Source: Terebella lapidaria
Lineage: Eukaryota > Annelida > Polychaeta > Terebellida > Terebellidae
Direction: 5' to 3'
Assembly: GCA_949152475.1 (NCBI GenBank)
Contig: OX424564.1
Span: forward strand, 11,656,001-11,720,000
Length of the DNA: 64,000 nt
Below are positions 1 to 10,442 of this stretch, piece by piece (the stretch's first letter is position 1; each line of letters starts with the position of its first letter). Under the pieces are notes generated by a model. The model was not told where the DNA came from. It did no database searches and worked only from the letters and a program-made list of their open reading frames with translations. The translations under genes and the position numbers were made by a program.

Positions 1-3000
1 AAAGACTACTTAGTAGTCCGTAGTTTCCAAGGTATTTAGCGGCCAGTGATTGCAGCATTGTTTGGCCACCTGTCTAAGGCTCATGCCTCATATCCACTCT
101 GATACCAGAACCAGAACTCCGTCCTGTGCAAACTCTACTGTACAGACAAATGATTCCACGGTGTTTGTGATTCGACGCACATTTTCCAACTTGATTGGGG
201 GTTAAAATTGTGTGGAATTCATATCAGTTATACGTTCCATAAAAGTTCATATTCTTCGCTCTGACTGCACCATAACCTTCACGTACTTGTGTCTCCAGAT
301 AGCAGATATATTATATTTTTTCTTCAACATCACACTTTTTGAAATAAATATATGGTAATAGTGCAGCATTGTATACAATTTGAAAAAAATCAAAAAGGCC
401 CTTGAAGCATTAATTTATTAACAGATCGGTTTAATTCAAATATAAAAATAGGTAGAATAATTTTCAAATTCTGCTACGAAAATATGACTAAAAGGCTAGT
501 TTAATATTGTATTGTGGAATTATTATAAACGTATGATGTTGGCCTCTTTCGAGGGTGAAACACAATTCTTTACGACCACCCATAGTTCCATTGAGAATGA
601 ACTCCACAACGCCATTGTAATGAACGAAACGGACATGTACGTGCTTCATGAAAGTTGTATCATGCCCGTGTCACAAGTAAGTCAAGTAGATGAATGGCAT
701 GCAAAGATTCCGAACCTTCAATTGCCCAATCTGACAATGCCTAATGTTTTAGTGTCTTGTGCCTGGGCAGTAGGCCACAACAAACACGATCGGTGAAATG
801 TGTAGAACGAGTGTCGTTTGTCGCGTCAAGTAGTACCGCATGCAAATTGAATGGATATTGTACGATATGTTTATTGTTGAACATCTTAGACACTATCACA
901 CCATAAAAGGGGGCAGGGAATGGTCTTAATATTTAAACGGTGTTGCCATTCACTGGCAAAAAGACAGTTATCTTTAACAATAACCCTTCCTTGGTGAATT
1001 AATAATTGTTTTCGCTCGAGAGATTCGACTACTGGTATTCAGAATTAGCAATGAAATGCTCCATTTCTTCTCTGTGTTTTATTCAAAGTGAGAACGGAAC
1101 CTGGATTTTTTCATTGTTTTATTTTCCTCTTGTTGTTCTATAAGGGGAATAAGAACACAAGCTTAAGGATCAGTTGTAATGAGTGGGATATTCCATATAT
1201 TAGTTTCTCTTTGAAAAATTTATGCAAGAATGTAAAAATACGAAACGAATGATACTAGTATGACGGATTAGCCCCTTCTTCTTATTAACTTAACTATTAT
1301 TATTATTATTATTATTTTTTTTTTATTCGCTGGAGGGCATGAACAAAGATGAGAAAAACGTTGATATGTGAATTCGGCCTAATGGAAGCCCTTTCAAATC
1401 TCCTGTCGACGTTCGTTTTTATGACTATTTCCTTGTTAACAGTGACATCAAGGAGCGATGGGGTGGAACCAACAATAAAACACCGATTCCATCTCGTGCT
1501 TATGTATTGAAAAGGGGAGAGAGGAAATACTACCGCTCCTCCTCAGTCCTGTTATTTCGTGTCATTATCAGTGGCCAAACATTATCGACTGCTTGTAAAC
1601 AGCAGAGAGACGTCCGCATAGACCGCGTAATTAACGCAACTCGCCGAATCTGTTTCAGGTTTGGAGGAGATTTTGGGAAATCCACATGTGTTTCTGGTCG
1701 GATGTAGACGAGTTACACGCGACTGGAAGCAATCAATCTCCACCGAGTGCTTAAACCAAATTATTTGTCCAGCAAATTGTTTATGGCCATTGTTGGCGAC
1801 CGTTTTTAAAGAGCGCGGAGCGGGTGACAGTTCTCCAAGGGGTCCCCGCGCTCTCTGCCCCGCCCCTCCGCGTACGGCCGCGCGGGGGTCGGGACTCCCG
1901 GACCCACCGTGCCCCAGTATCGTAGATAGAACACCACCACCCTTCAAGTCCCAGGCGGCGGGCGGATAAAAAACTTGTCCGCAATCTTGTCGTTCTCACC
2001 CTCGGTCGAGTGTCGGCAACTTAACTTGGATTGTTGACTCTCACCGTGGCTCTAATTTCTCCTGCCGTCGCTACCCCCTCGATAACACTCCCCCCCCCCC
2101 CCCCCCCCCTCGCCAGGAACTTCCCGGGGTCTTGTTTGAGAAGTCTCGGTTGCTTTTTGTGGGCAACAACGAGTTATGGAAAGGGTTATGCAACTCATCC
2201 ATGCAGTCATAATTGGCGGTCGGCTGGAGGACTTCTGTAAATAGGGTCTAGACCTTCAAGAGAGACAGTTCACGGAACGAATTGCCGTGTCAAATTACAC
2301 AGTGACCCATTACTATTCATGTATATGCCAAGAGAACAGGCCTCAGAACCACAGTTGTTATGCAAATCAGCCACAATTGCCCTCGTAAAAACAATATCTG
2401 GGATAATGTCAACTGGTCACTGTCATAATCCATGATAGCTTTCTGGCACCAAACGTCCGGTTCATTGGCCACTTTTTTGTAAAGTTGTTGCCATTTTTGT
2501 TATTTTCCGGACATTAAATTATAACTGGTTGAATGAGCCGTTTGAAAAAAACTACCAGACATGTAGATGAAGCCAAAATTGTCTAATTTAAAAAAAATCT
2601 ATCAATCAAACAATCAATCACTTCATTGGCGAATTCATACAAGGTATAAACTTACTAACACAAAACATGTAACACATTATACATGTACAGTATGCAAGGA
2701 CATACCATCGGTGTCTTCTAATGGAGTGTATCGTTGTATCACACAATGATATTCGGCATTTTGAAATATATTTCAACTTAAATATACTCCAACTTACTGT
2801 TGCTTAAATATACTTAGGTTGGAAGGTTAGAATATTTCTCCGTGAACCCACACCAACGAATATGTCCGAACGTGTTTTGTGTTAAGTAAAATGTCACTAT
2901 AGGGTCAAAGGATATCAAAATAGTGACCAACTGTAACATTTAATTAACCCATTGGTGTGAATGGCTTTGATTTGGACATATTGCTAGCCATAACAGTTGT

Positions 3001-3059
3001 ATATTTTACGACGTTTAGCAAGTTGCGATGAATTTTAGCGGCAAGTATCACCCTGGTGC
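1..3059. other. Upstream intergenic region, no gene recognised
   Basis: No open frame here looks like a real gene. A 95-codon frame at 512-796 has no recognisable domain and no convincing splice context. A GC-rich patch at about 1800-1990 ends in a TATA-like GGATAAAAAA at about 1960 and could be a distal promoter or enhancer, but nothing proves it. A run of about 19 C lies at 2090-2109 and a short AT-rich ATT triplet run at about 1292-1320. Confidence 0.5.
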
Positions 3060-3145
3060 CAAGCCGCGGATCGAGCCATATAAAGCCGTATAACCAATGG
3101 GGACAGGGAATGTGCTCTCCTGTGTCCTGATTGGCTGGTTTACTC
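3060..3145 (+). promoter_or_regulatory. Putative TATA/CCAAT promoter of the homeobox gene
   Basis: The sequence CATATAAAG lies at about 3077-3085. It is followed by a direct CCAAT box (ACCAATGG, about 3091) and an inverted one (GATTGGC, about 3129). The next long open frame on the same strand is the homeobox gene, whose ATG is about 430 bp downstream, which leaves room for an ordinary 5' leader. The assignment rests on motif and position only; no transcript start is visible. Confidence 0.45.
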
Positions 3146-3512
3146 GGATCGATGGCATTCTGGGACTTGTCACCCTGCCATCCTCGCCCCTAAATAACCA
3201 AGGAAACAGGCGGGGAGACAATTAATTCCAGAGGGTGTGTCAAAGTTCGCAGATGCACTTTCTTTAAAGGTCTTTACCTATTTGACTCACTACCACAAGT
3301 GGTCCATAAACTTCTCGCGTGAAACTGCTACATTTGTAGTGACACGACTTCTGTTTGAAAGTTGTTTGATCGACATTCATGCTGTTTCGATTTGCTGGAG
3401 TCACTGTGAGAAAAGGGACAGCGTACATTATCGAAATGAACTAAACCCAGGTTACATATACTTACAGATTGGAATTCTTTTCCATTCATAAGCTGTAAGA
3501 AAACGGGACACT

Positions 3513-6500
3513 ATGAATCATAACGAAAGCAAAGCATCATTGCCCCATGGATCAAGTAAATTCCTCTCTATATCTGATATATTGGGCGCCGACACCTCTG
3601 GACATTTGAACAGTCATGACAAGACGGGAAACATCAAGGAGGAGGAACACCAGCGATTCCAAAGTTCACACAAAACCGTGGAGAACAAATTCAGCAGAGT
3701 GGGACCGTGTTCCGTCAGCGGTTCAGCTCTGATTAACAATTCCCCAGTCGCCACCGACCGCGCACTGACCTGCCAGAACGTAACCCCTGGATCCGATGAC
3801 TATGACGTTTCACGCCCGCATGTGACGCGGTTTCCAAGGGAACCGCCGCATTCGGGATCCACGCGCGCGGGCGATTACGTCGTGGATGCGACACGTGGCG
3901 TTTTCCCCCATTTCCCGGGACCACTCGCTGGCAGCGCTCCGCTGGCTTCCATGGCAACGAAACCGGACGACTTTATGAGCACGTTCGGTCTAGGTCTTGG
4001 AGACCTTGGAGCGCTACCTCCCTGGGCCAGCTACAACCCGTCAGTGATCACCAACCAGCTTCTCGGACTCACAGGTCAGTTGACGAATGCTCAGTATGTA
4101 CAACTTTATCGTTGGCCCATATATTGTTGAAAAGCATGAATTATGAGTAGGCCTTACTTGCCAATGACGTAGAGATCTTTCTTGGGTTCAGGCATATGAC
4201 TGGTGAATTTTTAAAGCTCCATCAAGAATAGTAGAGTCAAAAGCTATTGGATTTATTCCCCGTATATAGCCTACGCTATATATATAGTCTACCATATATT
4301 TTTTTAGAAAAAAAATCAAATTTGATTATATTCATTATGATCACAACCGTTTGTGCAGTTTGCGTGCTCAGAAATATTGATAATTGATGATATCCTGAAA
4401 AAACATCCGTGGATGTATATAAAAGATTATAATCTTAGACAAAGCTCGATTTGCATTGAATAATAATGCTCCGAATATGGCCTGTTTGCAATAATATCCG
4501 CTGGTTCCATTTATCCCGTATTTTTACAGTACCACACAATGACGCATCCTGTGCATTAATTTTAATAGCTCTTTTTGTGCCTTTTGCTGTGGTTGCATGC
4601 AAGTACATAGATACACCGTATGTAAATTCATAATACATAAATTCTCTTCCTGTACATGAAGTGGGAAAAAAAATTAAGAATCGATGCATCCTTTGTGTGT
4701 TTCATCTTGCCCTGTACAGATTTTGTATCGTGTAAAAGCTTTCGGTTTAGTAGAATAAAATATATGTGCAGTAGAATAAAATATGCCCGATCTACGTAGT
4801 ATATTTCCCAAGTGTAAACATGAAACGTTTATTATCCTTGTTACTACATAATCTATGAATAAAACTTTATAGTTGATATGTCAGTGTGGTTGTCACTTTG
4901 TCGCCACAGTTTATAAATGTCGATATAAATCGCAAAATAACTAGAGGCTTCCGGTCGCCTACGACCGCTTGGGTGTATCCCCGTAGCCCCATCATCCCTG
5001 CCGCCCTATATTTTACTGATATGTGTGAAAAATTAGAGCAAGGGCTAAAAAAGATTACCAGAGAAATGTAAAACCTTAACATGCTTAAGCCAAAACAGTT
5101 TTTTCCACCAAAATTGCTGTATTGACCTTTCAAGGTCATTGAAGGTCAAATTCAAGGTCACCACTGAAATCACTGCATATGAATTCCCATTTCAACATGT
5201 TCGATAAGATAACGAAATTACAGCCATTTCAAACTTTTCATCAAAAGTTATATTTCAAATGAGAATATTTGACAAACTTGGGTTCAGGTTGAAATCCAAA
5301 GCAAAAGTTGACCAATACTGCAGTTCAAGATGACGAAATTGGAGCCAGAATATTATGTGCCAAACATGGTCTCAAACTGAAATGCAAAGTAAAAGTTGAC
5401 CAAAACTGCATTTCAAGATGACGAAATTGGAGCCAGATCGAACTTTTCACCATAAGTTATATTGTAACTCATAATCTGAGGCAAATTTGATTTCAAGCTG
5501 AAATTCAAAGTAAAAGTTGACCAAAACTGCATTTCAAGATGACGAAATTGGAGCCAGATCCAACTTCTCACCATAAGTTATATTTTAACTCACAACATGT
5601 GCCAAACTTGGTTTCAATTTGAAATTCAAAGTAAAAGTTGACCAAAACTGCATTTCCAGATGACGAAATTGGAGCCATATCGAACTTTTCACCATAAGTT
5701 ATATTTTAACTCATAATATGTGCCAAACTTGGTTTCAAGTTGAAATTCAAAGTAAAAGTTAACCAAATTTGCATTTCAAGATAACGAAATTAGAGCAAGA
5801 TCGAACTTTTTAACTGGTATTATGTGCCAAACTTGGTTTCAAACTGAAATGCAAAGTAAAAGTTGACCAAATCTGAATTTCTACATGACGAAATTGAAGC
5901 CAGATCGAACTTTTCACCATAAGTTTTATTTTAACTCATAATTTGTGCCAAACTTGGTTTCAAGTTGAAATTCAAAGTAAAATTTGACCAAAACTGTATT
6001 CCACGATGACGAAATTGGAGTCGGATCGAACTTTAACCACAAGTTATAATTTAACTCATAATATGTGCCCAATAATAAAAGTTCCTGACCCTAACTATAT
6101 TTATTGTGCTCAATAATAGACTTAACTAGCCAAATTAATGTTAAATTATTCAGTAATATCAATGATACTTCACGATAAAATCACGACTGGACCCAACCTT
6201 TTCCTCATTGATCCCATGCAATAACAAATGCCCCTTAATACCTTAACCATTTTTATTGTGCTCAATGATAGACTTAACTAACAATATTAATATTAACTTA
6301 TTCACGAATATCGATGATACTGCAGCCATAAAGTCAGTACTGGACACAACCTCTAATAATAATAAAAATTGTTAAAAAATGATAAATGTTCCTTTGCCGA
6401 ACTATTTATGTGGCCAGTAATAAACTTAACTAGTAAAACTAATGTTAAACTATTCAAATTTATGTTAACTTATTCAGTAAAAGTAATCTCTTCACACAAA

Positions 6501-7878
6501 ACCATCAACTGTAAATTTGTACACATGTCCAGTGTGATTTGTTTGCAGATATCAACCAAATGGAATGATCATAGATCTCAAACTGGATATTTCACCTTGT
6601 TGTAATAAGTTTTCTCATAAGCTTATTACTATTTATTCAATCTTTCCGAAAAACATGCCTGTTCAATATTGTAGTGATTCCTGTAAAACTACTCCTAGAG
6701 CGTTCACAAGCCATGGGTTGCTATGGCAACCAAAATCGATAGGTGTCATGATCTCACCATAAGACAATCATGTCCATATAAAATATTATCAAAATCGGTT
6801 CAGATTTGCAAGCTGTAGCGCGTTCACAAGAAAGTGTCTGCACACGCGTAAATCCATGGTATCCGCCGAACTTTGTTCGGGGGATACAATAATTTAAGAA
6901 AGTCAAGTGTTTCAGTCTCTGTACACATAACAACATCCCAGTGTATCTCTCCTTACAGCCCCGAAACCAGTGGGCCGCAGATTGCGCAAGGCCGGAGTGG
7001 ACAGGAAGCCGAGACAGGCTTACTCCGCCAAACAGCTGGAGCGATTGGAGGACGAGTTCAAGGTACCTATTGACAGGGCTACGGGATACTGATGTATCTG
7101 ATTCGTACATCATGTAGGCCTAAATCCAGAATCTTACTTTACATCCTACAAAATATGCTGCGATCTATTTGGATGCGATCTGCCGTAATCTGGATGTAAA
7201 CTTTTCTCATATAAAATGAAGCAATACGATTTTCATGATGAAACATAGAATTGTCAAATTATGAGCAAATTTATACATATTGAGGAATCTTAGTTTCTAT
7301 AGATTCCTTTATGTTTCCTACACAGACAGACAAGTATCTGAGCGTCAGCAAGCGGCTGGAGCTCTCCCAGACTCTGGGCCTCACCGAAACACAGATCAAG
7401 ACATGGTTCCAAAACAGAAGGTTCGTAAGTACACAAGACACAATCATGTCAAATCACGTGATCCCTGGTATATAAAAGCTATCTTTATTTCGTATTTATT
7501 ATTATTACTCTTTTACTAAAAACCAAAAAAAAAGTGCATATATACATGTTGTATTTTTTTTTTCTCGAAATCTTCTCGGAAGTTCACTTGAAAACATTTT
7601 AGGGGACTCTTCATTCGCTTTCGTCATCCATTCAAAATCGATTTGGCATTGACTTAGTTGTGAACTTATTGATGGGCCTAGAGTTGACATAAATCTATAC
7701 AATGTTTGTCCACTGGGATGATGACAGGACGAAGTGGAAGAAGCAGATGACGGCGAGGATGAAGATGGCACAGAGACAGGGACTGTGGCCGCCATGTTGG
7801 AGTCCCGCACTCGGTCTTCAATCTCCCTCCGGATTGGCTCTCATGCCATCGACGTCATACATGACGTCAGTCGTCTGA
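3513..7878 (+). CDS. NKL-type (ANTP class) homeobox transcription factor, possibly Msxlx/Nedx-like
   Basis: This is a predicted nuclear DNA-binding transcription factor of 303 aa. Coding exons are 3513-4074, 6959-7062, 7326-7420 and 7728-7878; all junctions have GT/AG borders and matching phases. Near the N-terminus (residues about 17-25) is FLSISDILG, an EH1/TN-like motif of the kind that recruits Groucho repressors. The homeodomain starts at [20 protein letters not shown] in exon 2, continues in exon 3 through the recognition helix with W48, F49, N51 and R53, and ends in exon 4 with TKWKKQ. Introns fall after homeodomain residue 21 and inside codon 53. Gln6 and Tyr8 replace the usual Thr6 and Phe8. 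The C-terminal tail after the domain is short (about 40 residues). NKL membership is inferred from the [13 protein letters not shown] helix with TKWKKQ; the Msxlx/Nedx assignment is from memory and tentative. The ATG chosen is the first one before the EH1-like motif in the long open frame. Intron 1 holds a Helitron-like element. Confidence 0.88.
4941..6889 (-). mobile_element. Helitron-like (Helentron-type) non-autonomous element, copy A
   Basis: Read on the minus strand, the element starts with TTGTATCCCCCGAAC at 6889 and ends at 4941 with a stem-loop (CGGTCG, loop TAGG, CGACCG) followed by 11 bases ending in CTAG. The flanks are A on the 5' side and T on the 3' side with no target duplication, as Helitrons are known to leave. 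It matches the ends of copy B at 33923-35574. The 5' end carries a second hairpin (GTATCCGCCGAAC paired with GTTCGGGGGATAC). No protein is encoded, so it must have been moved by enzymes made elsewhere. It occupies most of intron 1 of the homeobox gene and ends 70 bp before exon 2. Confidence 0.75.
5310..6070. repeat. 121-bp minisatellite inside Helitron-like copy A
   Basis: About seven diverged copies of a unit of about 121 bp, recognised by the anchor GACGAAATTGG (5420, 5541, 5662, 5783 and others). Each unit also carries AAAGTAAAAGTTGACCAAA and a TTTCACCATAAGTTATA segment. Internal tandem arrays are a known trait of Helentron-derived elements such as HINEs and the Pearl elements of molluscs. 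Beyond it, at 6080-6520, are shorter repeats containing CTTAACTA. Confidence 0.8.
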
Positions 7879-8543
7879 AACAGAGACAAAACGTGACAAT
7901 TTCCTTTGATACTTATGTCATGATACGCACATAATGAACTTGGAGAGCTTCAGCGTCGATTTTGTGTTTGGACTATCGTAATACTCTTTTCGGTTCAAAG
8001 TATTATTCAAGTATTCATGTACATTTATAAGTATTGTATGTAAAGCTATATTAGAAAGTATTGACTAGCTACTGTGTGTGTTCCTAGTTGTAACAATTTC
8101 CAGTATTATTGCACAGTAAAAAAAAATATCTGAGATTCAGAAAAAAAAACTTTAAGAAAGAAAATAAATCTTGGGAGAATAGCAAGTATGGTAAATCTAA
8201 TTTTTAAGCCTTAATTTTCTCAATGCAAGAACTAAATATGAGCGATTATTCCTAAGAAAATCTAGTTTTGGGAATTTTTAGAGATCTTATTTTCTTGTGA
8301 ATAGAATGATTTACAAGAATTCAAGATTTTATTTCCAGAAAGGAGCATATACGCATTCAACCAAGATAACTCGATCTACTTTTAATCTAATTTCTAGCCA
8401 TTTTTTCTAGATCACAGTTTCTCACAAGATTTTTTCCAACAAAAACAAGAAAATCTTCTTAGTGTCAAGATTTTATTTCCTGAAACAAGTCAAAAAATTA
8501 TTTTATTTGAACAACAATGAACTTGAAACAAGAAGTAGTAAGC
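7879..8543. other. 3' side of the homeobox gene, no further gene
   Basis: This is probably the 3' untranslated region followed by AT-rich repeat-like DNA. An AATAAA at 8163-8168 could serve as a poly(A) signal, but it lies inside a purine-rich stretch with many AAAATAA and AAGAAA runs that continues to about 8510. Nothing else can be supported. Confidence 0.4.
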
Positions 8544-8658
8544 AAATACTGCATTGTACTGGGTTTTATTCCGCACGGGTCCTTTCACGGAGCACGAGTT
8601 TACGAGTGCTCCGCGGAAGGACCAAGTGCGGAATAAAACCCAGTACAATGCAGTATTT
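8544..8658. mobile_element. Perfect-arm palindromic MITE-like element
   Basis: Two 33-bp arms (8544-8576 and 8626-8658) are exact inverted complements; each begins AAATACTGCATTGTACTGGG on its own strand. Inside them a second, nearly perfect pair centred on CGGAGCAC and GTGCTCCG extends the stem, so the whole 115 bp can fold into one hairpin or cruciform. It resembles short DNA-transposon derivatives, but no clear target duplication is visible. Confidence 0.7.
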
Positions 8659-9817
8659 GATTTATTATATGTCTACAATAACGTTTTTCAGTACTAAAAG
8701 ATGACGTCAAATCACAATGGGTGACGTCATAGTAACGAATTCTGACCAGTGCAGTAATGACAACAGTGCAATACGGATATTTATTGCACTCGCCAAATTA
8801 CATTGAATAAGGAAGGAGCGCACTGATGAGAAATATATTAAGAAAAAATATCTCACTTTCCGTGAATAATCTAGCCATTCTCCTCTGGTGAGAAAGTAAA
8901 TCTTATTTTCTTGTTTTGGAATAACAGGTGGCTTCTGAAATTGAGAATTGTACACACTTGGTTTGAGAAAGCATTATTTTACTTGCTGTAGCAATGTATG
9001 TAAGGTCACACTTCAAGAAAACCACAACTAAATATCAAAATATACCGGCCATGCTGATCCTAATAAGTGCTAATGTGAAAAAATCTCAAAAAGTATACAT
9101 AATATTATTCCAATGCAACAATCGTGAATATAATACCTCCTATACTGCCATTATACATGTCATGTGCCAAAATACAAAGTGAAAAACTTTCACGTTCTCA
9201 CAGAAAGACGTGGCACCCTTGGCCTGATTAAGGTCCATACTTCTATCAGGACCAATATACAGTATGTTGGATTCGTACACGTACATGCATATTGTTTTGC
9301 AAACATAAGAAAAAAATAGCACCAAGGGTGCTGTAGCTTACCGGCAGATCATGAGAATTGCACAGAGCATCGATTTTCCAAAGTATAAATTGTTATACCA
9401 TTGTCAAAATATGTTCGTAAATGTTGCCGAACACACATTTTCTGTATGGACTATGACACGAATTTAAGTTACATCTTGAAAGTTTCTATGTCAAAGTAAG
9501 AAATAGTGTTTCTCAGATTCAAGCCGATAGATCTGGTAAGCAAAATGCAATAAAATTGTTTTTTTTTTCGAGTAAGGCTGTCAGTGTCTGTCTGTAAGCA
9601 ACATACATCACGAGCCATCACGAATGTTGCTGCTTTGCCAGGCCGCTGCCTCAGTATTTGCATAAGGAGGGAGCAAACAGTTTCCTCCTTTTCATCTGAA
9701 ATCAAAATATTTTTTTCACCTTTTAACATGGTAAAATTGCAGTTACAAATTATATATGCACTGTACACAATAAAAATTACAAACCAGTGAAATCTAGGTT
9801 ACAATTTGCATGTACAA
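8659..9817. other. Intergenic region, no gene recognised
   Basis: AT-rich DNA without a plausible coding frame. Two TGACGTCA palindromes (about 8701 and 8722) resemble CRE sites, but they lie beside the palindromic element rather than near a promoter. Confidence 0.4.
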
Positions 9818-10442
9818 CTAGACGTCAAGGCCTAAAGATGCCTTGGAGGCATTTCGATGTTAAGACTGATTTATAATATCCAGGGCGACGAACCTGTTTC
9901 GCTGTACGACGCACCACTTCCTAGATATAGACGAAAATGAAATCCCTGACACCCTCTAGGCATCTTTGGCCAGTGCAACGAGTCCGAAAATAACGTCCGG
10001 TTTGCTCTACAATGCACCATTTCCGAGATATCGACGAAAACGAAAAATGCCGACTCGGCAAAAAATTTAGTTCAAGGTCAAAGTTCATCCAAAATACCCA
10101 ATAGATCAAGGATAATGACCAGTTTATCAGTGACACAAAATGATAATCACAGATAAAAAGAACAAAAGGTGTTAAAGGCAACAAATGGCCATCATAACCA
10201 ATTGTCATTCTGGATCTGAATAATGGGGGATCAGCTGGGAATGAAATTGCCCACTAGATTGTACATGTAAGCCAAGGTGAATTTTTGGTCAGTAGAAATT
10301 TGATAGTATTGTAATAATGGTCGTATTATCAAACAAGGTAACATCAATTTTTGATGCTTGAGTCTATATTTCGGAGGCGACAGGGATGATAGGGCTACGG
10401 GGGATACACCCCAGCGGTCGTCAGCGACCGGAGAGCGTCTAG
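9818..10442. mobile_element. Composite of two Helitron-like 3' ends facing outward
   Basis: On the minus strand, a 3' end lies at 9818: the palindrome ATGCCTCCAAGGCAT is followed by about 20 bases ending GACGTCTAG, then T. It matches the 3' end of the large element at 42081. On the plus strand a second 3' end lies at 10442: stem CGGTCG/CGACCG, then GAGAGCGTCTAG followed by T, matching copies A and B. Between them, 9880-10070 holds one diverged inverse copy of the 147-bp unit found at 39.8-42.0 kb. The two ends belong to different families, so one element probably landed in or beside the other. Confidence 0.6.

Noticed and set aside
512-796. A 94-residue frame as a small gene
   Set aside because: No recognisable domain, promoter or splice signal; frames of this length are expected by chance in this window.
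3237-3491. An 84-residue frame just before the homeobox ATG
   Set aside because: It begins with GTG, ends before the ATG and lies where a 5' leader is expected.
8701-8730. Paired TGACGTCA sites as a CRE-type enhancer
   Set aside because: They lie beside a palindromic element and far from any start; two copies of an 8-mer are weak evidence.
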